Positions 21,781 through 29,686 of a stretch of 34,455 bases of DNA are shown one piece after another (within the stretch, counting starts at the first letter, position 1; every line of letters starts with the position of its first letter). This DNA comes from Sporichthyaceae bacterium (lineage in GTDB: Bacteria > Actinomycetota > Actinomycetes > Sporichthyales > Sporichthyaceae), in NCBI GenBank assembly GCA_036493475.1, contig DASXPS010000158.1, forward strand, positions 1 through 34,455, in the 5' to 3' direction. Made by a program: the position numbers and the translations under genes. The notes under the pieces were generated by a model, which saw only the letters and a list, made by a program, of their open reading frames with translations, had not been told where the DNA came from and did not search any database.

Positions 21781-22806
21781 TCAGACGGGGATGTTCGCGG
21801 TGCGCCGCGCCTGCTCGGCAATCGCCATGGACAACTCAGTGGCCAGGTCCAGCGACCGTTCGGACATCGGGTTCTGCCGCATCCACCAGCAGGCCAGCTG
21901 GGTGATCTGACCGGCCAACTGCGGGTGCACCCGCATCGCTTCCCCGACGCTGACCCGACGCTCCTGCTCGCCGCAGATCGAGTACCAGTGACCGTCGCGG
22001 AAGCCAAGGTCGACGTTGCCCAGCGGGCCGGTCAACGTCACATCGAAGACACTCACCGGGTCGAACATCTCCGCCGGTGACTCCGGCACCTCACCGGTGG
22101 GCGGCCATTCGCCCATGTGCGGCAAAGGGCCGGACGGGTGGTCCCAGGGTTCCGGAGCGAACAACTCGGCCAGGTCCACCGGCTCGGTGAGCACGCTCGC
22201 CGGGGAAATCGGGGCTTCCTCCCAGTCCGGCCACTCGGTGAGGTCCACCGGCTGGGTCTGCAGGGCGGCGTGATCGACCGGCTCGGGCTGCGGGGCGACC
22301 ATCTCGATGTCGGCCGACTGGATGACGGCCATCTCGATGACCGCGGGCTCGATGACCGCGGGCTCGGTGACGGCGGGCTCCGGAGCGGCCGACAGCAGGT
22401 CGTCGTAGGCGAGCTCGACGGGTTCGACCATCCGGTGCCGGGCGCCGACGACCTGCACCACGGCGGTGGTGGGCCGCTCGGGCTTGGCTGCCGCCGGGAC
22501 GGGCCACGGGTCGGTCAGCGGGTCCCAGCCGGGCGGCGCGTCGATGTCCACAATGGGCTCGGATTGATACTCGAACCCGTTGGGCCCGGCGAGCCAGGAC
22601 CCGGCGTGGAACGCGTAGTCGGTCCGGGCGGCGGGCTGCAGTTCGGAGTACTGCAGAGCGCCGGGCACGACGGTTCGCGGGGAGCCGTTCGCGCGGAACG
22701 TCACCGCCGTATCGGCGGGCCCGGAGGCGGTGCTGAACGACGCCGACTCCAGGGCATCGTCGGCGCCGGGCGGGTCGTGCCCGATGTCATTCGGGATGCT
22801 GGCCAT
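21781..22806 (-). CDS. Unrecognised acidic, low-complexity protein with a conserved-looking C-terminal domain
   Basis: The product has 341 residues from ATG 22806, with GAGGAAGG upstream. The first 260 residues are Pro/Glu/Ala-rich with a pI that must be low; around residues 140-165 there is a run of five-residue repeats (EPAVI, EPAVI, EPAVT-like). The last 80 residues look globular: LGNVDLGFRDGHWYSICGEQ, RRVSVGEAMRVHPQLAG and two helices ending QARRTANIPV. The C-terminal part may be a binding domain and the rest a flexible linker. No signal peptide or membrane helix. No family recognised. It faces the terminator shared with the aminotransferase. The 284 bases upstream (to 23090) show no gene or clear promoter to me. 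Confidence 0.65.
   Translation of the reverse strand: MASIPNDIGHDPPGADDALESASFSTASGPADTAVTFRANGSPRTVVPGALQYSELQPAARTDYAFHAGSWLAGPNGFEYQSEPIVDIDAPPGWDPLTDPWPVPAAAKPERPTTAVVQVVGARHRMVEPVELAYDDLLSAAPEPAVTEPAVIEPAVIEMAVIQSADIEMVAPQPEPVDHAALQTQPVDLTEWPDWEEAPISPASVLTEPVDLAELFAPEPWDHPSGPLPHMGEWPPTGEVPESPAEMFDPVSVFDVTLTGPLGNVDLGFRDGHWYSICGEQERRVSVGEAMRVHPQLAGQITQLACWWMRQNPMSERSLDLATELSMAIAEQARRTANIPV
22333..22377. repeat. 15-base coding tandem repeat
   Basis: CTCGATGACCGCGGG occurs at 22333-22347 and 22348-22362, and a two-mismatch copy at 22363-22377, with a degenerate copy before. On the minus strand it encodes repeated E-P-A-V-I/T units of the acidic protein. Such repeats expand and contract by slippage, so the length may differ between strains. 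Confidence 0.8.
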
Positions 22807-23090
22807 GCGGTGCGCCTTCCTCACCGGCACGGCGCACGACCGATGCGGGCCTTAGGACCCGAATCGGGGCGGACGCCGCCGCACCGGCACCGTTACCGAA
22901 CCTGGATGAGCGACCTTTGCAGGGTCGAAGACAGGCAAGGCACCGTCAAGGTGAGGGACGTTGAATTGCACGCAGCTTGACTCCCGATTCGCCCGCTACC
23001 AGGCAAAACGCCAACGGGCAATCGCTGTGTAAACCCGCAGAACGCCCGACGGGCCATCCGCGCTGTTAGTTGCGCAGCAGCACCGAGCGG

Positions 23091-24989
23091 TCAGCAGGAC
23101 CCGGGGTCGGCGGGCGCGGCCGCCGCGGCCGGCTTGGGCTTGGGCTTGGCCGCGGTCTTCATCACGCTGCCCGCCTTGGTCTGGCGGGCGTGGTCACGGG
23201 AGGCGACCACCACGCCGGCCGGTCGCGGTGCCGGCGGCTGCTGCGACGCGGTCAGCGCGGCCTGCACCTGCTTCTGGATGTAGGCGAAATCGGGGTGGGC
23301 CGGGTCGAACTGCGCGTTGCGCACAATGCTCACGTCGGTGACCTTGGCCTGTTTGGCCTTGCCCGCCAACGAGTACAGGTCCGGCAACGCAGCCATCGGG
23401 ATGTCGGTCAGGATGATCTGCCGCGCCGCGCCGGCCAGCTTGCTGAAGTTGGTCAGCACGGTGAGCGGGCTGGCCTGATGGGCGATCGCGGTGAGCAGAC
23501 ACCGCTGCCGCGCCATCCGGGAGTAGTCGTCGGAGTCGAACCGGGACCGGCCGTACCAGAGCGCCTCGTAGCCGGACAGCTTGCGGTGGCCCGGCTGCAG
23601 ATACCCGGTCGGCGGGGTGATGACCTTGTTGTGCCCGTCGTGCCGGCCGCCGATCGGCAGCGGGCGCGGCACGGTCATGGTGACCCCGCCGATGGCGTCC
23701 ACCAGGTCCGCGAAGCCCGCCAGGTTAACCAGCACGAAGTAGTCGATGTTCTGCCCGATGGTGTACGCGAAGGATTGCTTGATCAGTTCGCCACCGGGGA
23801 ACGGCGTGCCCGGCATGACCTCGGGGTGGTCAGTGCCGTACCGGTAGACCGCGTTGAGCATGTCGTCGAAGCCGTTCGGGAACCGCTTGGCCATCGGGGT
23901 GCCGGGCAGGAACGGCGCGTCCATCATGTTGCGCGGCAACGAGATCAGCACGGTGCTGCCGGTGATCGTGTCGATGCTGGCCAGGATCATCGAGTCGGTG
24001 CGCACGCCGGTACGGTCCTTGCCGCCGTCGCCACCGAGCAGCAACACGTTCACCCGCTGCTTGCCCGCGAAGATCCCGTGCGAGGGGCCGAAACCGACGG
24101 GCTTCACCACGGCCTTCGGCTGGACCACCGGCATCATCGGGGCGCTGAAAATGTCGTTGAGCAGGTCGTACTGCACATAGGCGGTGCGGGCGCCGAACGC
24201 GAACGGCGCGGCTATACCCAGACTCAACGTGGCCGCGACCGACGTTCCGATCACGCGTTGCGCGGGGCCCATGCCGCTGGGTCGGGCCACCCACCAACTG
24301 CTGGCCACTACGCCGGCCCAGATCAGGCCGAGCACGCCGCACACGCTCATCACCGCGACGAGGTCGTCCGGCTTGAGCGCCACCCGCACCCAACGGGAGT
24401 GCGGCACGGCCAGCGCCAGCACGGTGGCGGTGATCAGCAGCGCCCCGAAGGTCGCGACGATCGCCATGCCCAGCCGACGCCGCCCGGAGGCCAGGTGGCC
24501 AATGCCGGGGATCAGCACGGACAACGCGGTCCAACGCAGCGCCCGGCCCAGGCTGGGCCGCCGCCGGGGGCGGCGGTGCACCGGTGCCGGGCCGTCGACC
24601 TCGAACACGTCGCCGAGTTCTGCCGGCGGGGCGATGACCCGGCGGGCGTGCTTACCGGCGGCGGATTCCTGCGCAGATGCCGGGGCCGTGCCCGATGACG
24701 GGGTCTCGGCTGCGGTGGGCGTGCCGCGGTGTCGCCGCGGCTCGTGCTCGGATGCGCCGGTCTTCGGCGGCGCCGCCCCCGGCTCGCCCAGACCGCGATG
24801 TGATCCATTGCCCGGCTTCACCCACGTCTCACCGGGGGCCGGCGTACCGCGATGTGAACGCGGTCGCGCGGCGATGTCCGGCAGATCCTCGGCGGGCGTG
24901 CCGCGGTGGCTGCCCCGACCCGAGTCGCCCACGGTCGGCGCACCCTCGGCCGGGCCGCGATGGCCGGGCTGGCGATGAGAGCCGGACAC
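23091..24989 (-). CDS. LytR-CpsA-Psr (LCP) family cell-wall ligase with repeat-rich N-terminus
   Basis: The product has 632 residues from GTG 24989 (AAAGG ten bases upstream); an ATG at 25031 has no ribosome site. Residues about 1-150 are a low-complexity cytosolic stretch with SHRGTP-like motifs repeated six times. Four hydrophobic helices follow (about 175-320, e.g. GMAIVATFGALLITATVLAL). The LCP catalytic domain, about 350-580, is extracytoplasmic: VNVLLLGGDGGKDRTGVRTD, SLPRNMMDAP, DYFVLVNLAGFADLVDAIGG, and YGRSRFDSDDYSRMARQ, containing the Asp/Arg residues that bind the pyrophosphate and catalyse transfer of polyprenyl-linked glycopolymers to peptidoglycan. Ordinary LCP proteins have one helix; four plus a long repeat tail is unusual. 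Pro/Ala/Lys-rich C-terminus. Confidence 0.9.
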   Translation of the reverse strand: MSGSHRQPGHRGPAEGAPTVGDSGRGSHRGTPAEDLPDIAARPRSHRGTPAPGETWVKPGNGSHRGLGEPGAAPPKTGASEHEPRRHRGTPTAAETPSSGTAPASAQESAAGKHARRVIAPPAELGDVFEVDGPAPVHRRPRRRPSLGRALRWTALSVLIPGIGHLASGRRRLGMAIVATFGALLITATVLALAVPHSRWVRVALKPDDLVAVMSVCGVLGLIWAGVVASSWWVARPSGMGPAQRVIGTSVAATLSLGIAAPFAFGARTAYVQYDLLNDIFSAPMMPVVQPKAVVKPVGFGPSHGIFAGKQRVNVLLLGGDGGKDRTGVRTDSMILASIDTITGSTVLISLPRNMMDAPFLPGTPMAKRFPNGFDDMLNAVYRYGTDHPEVMPGTPFPGGELIKQSFAYTIGQNIDYFVLVNLAGFADLVDAIGGVTMTVPRPLPIGGRHDGHNKVITPPTGYLQPGHRKLSGYEALWYGRSRFDSDDYSRMARQRCLLTAIAHQASPLTVLTNFSKLAGAARQIILTDIPMAALPDLYSLAGKAKQAKVTDVSIVRNAQFDPAHPDFAYIQKQVQAALTASQQPPAPRPAGVVVASRDHARQTKAGSVMKTAAKPKPKPAAAAAPADPGSC

Positions 24990-25054
24990 GATCAGCAATA
25001 CCTTTCGGGCGGGCGCGGGTTCCAGCGGCATTACGTCGTTGCTTGCCTGGTGAT

Positions 25055-25155
25055 TGAACAACGTTCACCTTGGGCACAAACCGGGCCGGTGCCAAGTTTG
25101 GGCAAGCCCTGAAAGACGAGAAGCAGGCGCACCCGCCAAAGGGGGCGTCCGCTTC
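25055..25155. promoter_or_regulatory. Divergent control region with an inverted repeat and a 15-base hairpin
   Basis: TGAAC AAC GTTCA (25055-25067) is a perfect 5-base inverted repeat. CTTGGGCAC (25069-25077) pairs with GTGCCAAG (25089-25096) with one bulged G. The arms 25120-25134 and 25141-25155 (GAAGCAGG..., ...CCGCTTC) pair at 12 of 15 positions around GCCAAA. All lie between the LCP gene and the acyl-CoA synthetase, which are divergent. They may be operators, a leader hairpin or an upstream terminator. No regulator gene is adjacent. Confidence 0.4.
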
Positions 25156-25263
25156 TACCCCAATTGTCCGCCGGCGATGGCTGCGATGACAAGTCGAACC
25201 GTGGCTGTCAGGATGCGGCCAACCGGTGCCGGCAGGCGGGCGGGATAGCTGAGGGGACTTTCG

Positions 25264-26913
25264 ATGCGCAGCACGATGCAGGATGCACCACTGACCGTCG
25301 GACGCATCGTGCGGTACGCGACATCCGTGCACTCGGCCGGCGAGGTGGCCACCTTCGACGGCGAGGGTTGCCGGCGCATCAGCTACGGCGAACTGGGCAA
25401 GCGGTCCGCGCGCCTGGCGAACGTCCTGCGCTCGCTGGGCATCCGCGGCGACGAGCGCGTCGGCTCCTTCCTGTGGAACAACACCGAACACGTCGAGGCC
25501 TACGCGGCGGTGCCCAGCATGGGCGCGGTGCTGCACACGCTGAACATTCGCCTGTTCCCCGAGCAGCTCGTCTACATCACCAACCACGCCGCGGACCAGG
25601 TGGTGATCTGCGACGGCAGCCTGATCGGACTGCTCGCGCCGGTGCTGGACCAGATGAAGACGGTGCGGCACGTGCTGGTCACGCCGGGTGGGGACGGCAG
25701 CGCGCTGGAAGGCATGGGCGCGGACATCCACGACTACGAGGAGTTGATGGCCGGCGCGTCGGAGGACTTCGACTTCCACCCCGGCCTGATCGACGACGAA
25801 CGTGACGCCGCGGCCATGTGCTACACGAGCGGCACCACCGGCAACCCCAAGGGGGTGGCCTACTCGCACCGCTCGATCTATCTGCACTCCATGCAGGGCA
25901 TGTCGGCGGAGGGGTTCAACCTGTCGCAGGGCGACAAGGTGCTGGCCGTGGTGCCGATGTTCCACGCCATGGCCTGGGGCCTGCCCTATGCCGCGATGAT
26001 GTGCGGTGCGGATCAGTTGATGCCGGACCGCTTCCTGCAGGCCGAACCGATGGCCCGGCTGATCGCGACCGAGCGGCCGGACGTGGCCGGTGCGGTGCCC
26101 ACGGTGTGGGGTGCGCTGCTGGCGCATCTGGACGCCAACCCGGTGGACGTCTCGTGTCTGCGCGACGTGGTGGTCGGCGGGTCGGCCTGCCCGCCGTCGA
26201 TGATGAAGGGCTTCGAGGAGCGGCACAGCGTGCGGCTCATCCACGCCTGGGGGATGACCGAGCTGTCGCCGATCGGGTCGGTCGGGCGTGCCCCGGTCGG
26301 GCTGTCGCCGGAGGAGACCTGGGCGCGGCGGATCAGCCAGGGTCGGCTGCCCTGTGCGGTGGAGGGCCGACTGGTCGACGACGACGGCGCGATCATGCCC
26401 AACGACGGGGAGGCCGTCGGCGAGCTCGAGGTGCGCGGGCCGTGGGTGGCCGCTTCCTATTACCACAACCCGGACATGCCCGATGACCTCGGTGAGGAAA
26501 AGTTCCGAGATGGGTGGCTGCGCACCGGCGATGTCGGCACGCTGACCCCGGACGGGTTCCTGACGTTGACCGACCGGGCCAAGGACGTGATCAAGTCCGG
26601 CGGGGAGTGGATTTCCTCGGTGGACCTGGAGAACACGATCATGGGGCACCCGGCGGTGGCCGAGGCCGCGGTGATCGGCATCCCGGACCCGAAGTGGGAC
26701 GAGCGTCCGCTGGCCGCGGTGGTGCTGCGCCCGGAGGCGAACGTCAGCTTCTCCGAACTGCGCGACTACCTGGGCGACAAGGTCGCGAAGTGGCAGCTGC
26801 CGGAGAACTGGGTATTCGTTGCCGAGGTGCCGAAGACCTCGGTCGGCAAGTTCGACAAGAAGGTATTGCGCGCACGGCACGCGGCCGGCGAGTTGGACGT
26901 GACGACCTTCTGA
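25264..26913 (+). CDS. Long-chain fatty-acid-CoA ligase-like acyl-CoA synthetase
   Basis: The product has 549 residues; GAGGGGAC nine bases before ATG 25264 fixes the start. The ANL-superfamily motifs are complete: CYTSGTTGNPKGVAYSHR (A3, from residue 186) binds ATP phosphates, AWGMTELSPIG (A5), GWLRTGDVGTLTPDGFLTL (A7), DRAKDVIKSGGEWIS (A8) and PKTSVGKFDKKVLR with catalytic Lys529 (A10). TLNIRLFPEQLVYITNH near 92 is typical of medium/long-chain enzymes. It activates a carboxylic acid to its acyl-AMP and CoA thioester in the cytosol. The chain-length preference is not readable. It is followed three bases later by the stop of the convergent PAS protein gene. Confidence 0.94.
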   Translation: MRSTMQDAPLTVGRIVRYATSVHSAGEVATFDGEGCRRISYGELGKRSARLANVLRSLGIRGDERVGSFLWNNTEHVEAYAAVPSMGAVLHTLNIRLFPEQLVYITNHAADQVVICDGSLIGLLAPVLDQMKTVRHVLVTPGGDGSALEGMGADIHDYEELMAGASEDFDFHPGLIDDERDAAAMCYTSGTTGNPKGVAYSHRSIYLHSMQGMSAEGFNLSQGDKVLAVVPMFHAMAWGLPYAAMMCGADQLMPDRFLQAEPMARLIATERPDVAGAVPTVWGALLAHLDANPVDVSCLRDVVVGGSACPPSMMKGFEERHSVRLIHAWGMTELSPIGSVGRAPVGLSPEETWARRISQGRLPCAVEGRLVDDDGAIMPNDGEAVGELEVRGPWVAASYYHNPDMPDDLGEEKFRDGWLRTGDVGTLTPDGFLTLTDRAKDVIKSGGEWISSVDLENTIMGHPAVAEAAVIGIPDPKWDERPLAAVVLRPEANVSFSELRDYLGDKVAKWQLPENWVFVAEVPKTSVGKFDKKVLRARHAAGELDVTTF

Positions 26914-26916
26914 GCG

Positions 26917-29130
26917 TCAGCCGATCAGGCCGGACAGCCGGGCCAAGAGCACAGCCAGCTGCTGGTCGACGGTCGCGTTCTCCAGACGCGGACACAACCC
27001 GATGACGGTCTGCCCACGCTCGAGCCGGTATTGGTGGCCCTCGGCCAGTTCGTCGGTGGTGTAGGCGAGCACCGGGATCGGCGGCGCGTCGGGTCCGTGC
27101 AGCCAGACGGTGTCAACCGGCTCGGGACCGGCGAGGTTGCGCAACACCACGTCGGGTCGGGCGTGCGCCAGCCGGCCGGCCGCCTCCGCGTCACTGCGCG
27201 CGTGCCAGCCGCGCACACCGGCCAGCGCCAGCCCCGCACCGAAGGCCGCGGCGAGCGCCGGGTCCTCCTCGATGATCAGCACGCGACCGACATCGCCGGA
27301 CGGGACCAGGCCGCTCAGCAGCACCGCGGGGTCACCGGCCGGATCAGATCCGTCGACCTCGGCCAGGCCGGCCACGGCCAACAGCGGCAGCGCCGCCTCG
27401 GCCGCCGCGGCACCGAGTTCGGTGAGCCGGCGCCGCCGCAACGGCTCGGCACCCGGGTCGATGAACACGACCGCGGTGCCCACCGGCACGATCACCGGCT
27501 GCTCGAATCGGGCCAGGGCCACCGAGGCCAGGCCTCGCGCCAGCAGCGCCCCGGCCAGCGAAGGGGTGGGTTCCGGCCACACCAGGACCTGCGGCGGGGC
27601 GAGGTCAGTGAGGATGACATCAGCGGTGGCCACGGACAGTTCGGCAGCGGTGGGCACAGCGGGCATGGCCGGCTGAGGCGGAATGACGGCGCTCGGGATC
27701 GGCTCGGGCGCGGGCTGCGGCACCGAATTACGGGCGTGCTTGCGCGGGCTGGTCGAGGGCGGGACGGGACGCGGCAGTTCAATCACGTACGAGCGGATCC
27801 CGTCCGGCTTGGACTCCAGCAGGAACCGGCCGCCGTGCGCCTCGGCCACGATCTGCACCAACGCCAGATCCGGGTCGGCGCCGCCCGGCACCGATCCGCG
27901 CGGCCGTAGCCAACGCAGCAGTGGGTTTTCCGCCGGGCCGGTGCTCTGATCGACCCCGTCCACCGAGATCCGCAGCAGTTCGACCTCTGGGCTCAGCGTC
28001 ACGCTCACCGTGCCGCCCGCGGGCGTCGCGTCCACCGCTGCCCGGATCAGCTCGGACAGCGCCAGCACCAGCCGCGGGGCGTCGGCGGCCGCCGGGGCGT
28101 CGATCGTGTGCACGGTCAACTCGACGCCGCGCTCACCCGCCGCCTGTTGGCGTGCCGCAACCGCCTCGACCACCACATCGCGCAGGTCGGCCGCGGTCGG
28201 CTCCGGCGTCGCCTGACCCGTCATCAGATTCTCATAATCGATGGCGTCGGCCACGATCGCGCGCAGCCGCGCTACCAGGTCCTCCTGGTCGCCCTGCACG
28301 CTGAGCTTGCCCAGCCCGGGGGTCAGCTCGGCGGCCAGCACGTCGACCAATCGGATCCGGCGGCGCTCCAGCTCCCCGGCCTCGGTCATGTCGTTGAAGG
28401 CCAGCACCGCGCCGATCACCTCGGCGCCGTCCTTGATCGGCGCCGAGGACACCTCCACCGGCACCGGGCTGCCGTCCTGTCGCCAGACGATCTCCGGGCG
28501 CCGGCGCAACCGTCGCCCGCTGCGCAGGGTGCGGGTCACCGGGGATTCCGCCACCGGGTAGGCGGTGCCGTCCAACCGGGTGTGCATGGCCAACGAGTGC
28601 AGATCCCGCCCGGCGATCGCGCTGACCCGGGCGCCGAGCAGCCGGGCCGCCGCCGGGTTCGCCAGCATGACCCGGCCCTCGCGGTCGACCCCGCAGACGG
28701 CCTCCTCGGTGCTGCGCAGCACCGCCTGAGCGGCGCGACCGGTGCGCACCAGCTCGGCCTCCACCGCCGACTCGCCCTCGCGCAGCGAGACCAGCAGACG
28801 CTCCTCCCCGCTCCCCCACGGCACCCGGGAGCAGGTCACCTCCACGCCGAACGAGCTGCCGGTCAGCGCGTGGGCGTAGGTACGCGACGCGGCGCCGCCG
28901 TCCGCCGGCCAGGTCGACGGGGAGCCGGCGAGGTCCGGGGTCAGGCCCGGCAACAACTCGCTGAGAGTGCGCCCGACCAGGGCCGCCGCGCCGCCGGCGC
29001 CGAACGCCTCGATAGCGCGTGCGTTGGCATTGACCACCGCGCCGACCGGGTCGATGAGCAACAGCGCGTCGGGAAGGTGATCGAGGATCGCGGCCAAGCG
29101 GGCGGTGTTGCGCGTCGGTCTGGCTGCCAC
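26917..29130 (-). CDS. PAS-PAS-degenerate histidine kinase-pseudoreceiver protein
   Basis: The product has 737 residues from GTG 29130 (GGAGG ten bases upstream); the frame extends to 29220 without a ribosome site. Two PAS domains are seen: LPDALLLIDPVGAVVNANAR (about 15) and AVCGVDREGRVMLANPAAARL (about 160), the latter ending with AVLAFNDMTE. The DHp-like segment VLAAELTPGL aligns with kinase VSHELRTPL but has Ala267 for His. In the ATP-binding fold the N-box is LSELIRAAVD (usual NLLxNA), and the D-box lacks its second Gly. A Pro-rich linker (about 470-515) leads to a receiver-like C-terminus, VLIIEEDPALAAAFG, whose phospho-acceptor Asp is Asn in PDVVLRNLAG. No membrane helix: a cytosolic sensor. 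It cannot work as a classical kinase. Confidence 0.82.
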   Translation of the reverse strand: MAARPTRNTARLAAILDHLPDALLLIDPVGAVVNANARAIEAFGAGGAAALVGRTLSELLPGLTPDLAGSPSTWPADGGAASRTYAHALTGSSFGVEVTCSRVPWGSGEERLLVSLREGESAVEAELVRTGRAAQAVLRSTEEAVCGVDREGRVMLANPAAARLLGARVSAIAGRDLHSLAMHTRLDGTAYPVAESPVTRTLRSGRRLRRRPEIVWRQDGSPVPVEVSSAPIKDGAEVIGAVLAFNDMTEAGELERRRIRLVDVLAAELTPGLGKLSVQGDQEDLVARLRAIVADAIDYENLMTGQATPEPTAADLRDVVVEAVAARQQAAGERGVELTVHTIDAPAAADAPRLVLALSELIRAAVDATPAGGTVSVTLSPEVELLRISVDGVDQSTGPAENPLLRWLRPRGSVPGGADPDLALVQIVAEAHGGRFLLESKPDGIRSYVIELPRPVPPSTSPRKHARNSVPQPAPEPIPSAVIPPQPAMPAVPTAAELSVATADVILTDLAPPQVLVWPEPTPSLAGALLARGLASVALARFEQPVIVPVGTAVVFIDPGAEPLRRRRLTELGAAAAEAALPLLAVAGLAEVDGSDPAGDPAVLLSGLVPSGDVGRVLIIEEDPALAAAFGAGLALAGVRGWHARSDAEAAGRLAHARPDVVLRNLAGPEPVDTVWLHGPDAPPIPVLAYTTDELAEGHQYRLERGQTVIGLCPRLENATVDQQLAVLLARLSGLIG

Positions 29131-29245
29131 CCCGCCGCCACCTCCGAATACCCGCCGCGCCGCCGCCCGCGTCGGTCCCGGACGACAGGGCAGTCTTGCA
29201 CCGCTGCCCACACAAATCACAGGGGGTTGACCCTCTAGATCGTCT

Positions 29246-29273
29246 TTGCTTGCCCGCGGCGGCGACCGATAAC
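29246..29273 (+). promoter_or_regulatory. Probable tRNA-Ser promoter
   Basis: TTGCTT (29246-29251) and GATAAC (29268-29273) are -35 and -10 hexamers with a 16-base spacer. Transcription would begin near 29280, 14 bases before the mature tRNA 5' end. This is the only good promoter-like pair in the 163 bases between the PAS protein start and the tRNA. Confidence 0.55.
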
Positions 29274-29293
29274 GTGTGCGCGTTAGAAACTCT

Positions 29294-29384
29294 GGAGGCT
29301 TCGCCTAGTCCGGTCTATGGCGCCGCACTGCTAATGCGGTTTGGGCCTTAAAGCCCATCCGGGGTTCAAATCCCCGAGCCTCCG
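29294..29384 (+). tRNA. tRNA-Ser (anticodon GCT)
   Basis: The acceptor stem is GGAGGCT (29294-29300) with AGCCTCC (29377-29383), discriminator G29384. The anticodon stem CCGCA/TGCGG encloses the loop CTGCTAA, so the anticodon is GCT (29330-29332), reading AGC/AGU serine codons. A long variable arm (TTGGGCC...GGCCCA-type pairing region after 29339), the class II trait of serine tRNAs, precedes the T arm GGGGTTCAAATCCCC. CCA is not encoded. Confidence 0.95.
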
Positions 29385-29686
29385 CGTAGGGGTGGAGTGT
29401 GGTCGGTGCGCTTGGCGCACCTTCCCCACCTACGCTCCGGTTGTTTCATTGCGACGCTTCGCGTCGCGGCGCGGGCTTCGCCCGCGCACGGCCGACGGGC
29501 TCGCTGCGCTCGCGGTCGGCCCCTCGCTGGGCGGTCGTGGCTTGGCCCACACGGTGAATGCGTTGCTCCCAACGGGCTCGCTGCGCTCGCCGTCGGCCCC
29601 TCGCTGGCGGCGGTCGTGGCTTGGCCCAAACGGTGAATGCGTTGCTCCCATAGGGTGGTTTCGGGTTCAGGGTTTGGGAGGCCGCG
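29385..29686. repeat. Hairpin cluster and 78-base tandem repeat after tRNA-Ser (302-base gene-free gap)
   Basis: No gene is seen here. Three perfect hairpins with 3-base loops come first: GGTGCGC TTG GCGCACC (29405-29421), GCGACGC TTC GCGTCGC (29451-29467) and GCGCGGGC TTC GCCCGCGC (29469-29487). Then GGCCGAC (29490-29496) pairs with GTCGGCC (29515-29521). A direct repeat follows: copy 1 at 29495-29571 (77 bases), copy 2 at 29572-29650 (79 bases), nearly identical, each opening ACGGGCTCGCTGCGCTCGC and closing GTTGCTCCCA. The first hairpin probably ends tRNA transcription. The SPFH gene starts 37 bases after copy 2. Confidence 0.85.

Noticed and set aside
22905-22980. Tiny plus-strand frame of 24 codons in the gap before the acidic protein gene
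   Set aside because: No ribosome site, no conserved feature, and neighbouring genes are on the other strand.
24829-26880. 683-residue minus-strand open frame opposite the acyl-CoA synthetase
   Set aside because: Rich in His/Arg/Gln and aligned base for base to the antisense of a gene with all ANL motifs; no ribosome site. A GC-skew shadow.
29385-29686. CRISPR array in the repeat-rich gap after tRNA-Ser
   Set aside because: Only two copies of a long 78-base direct repeat without spacers; the other elements are unrelated hairpins, and no cas gene is nearby.
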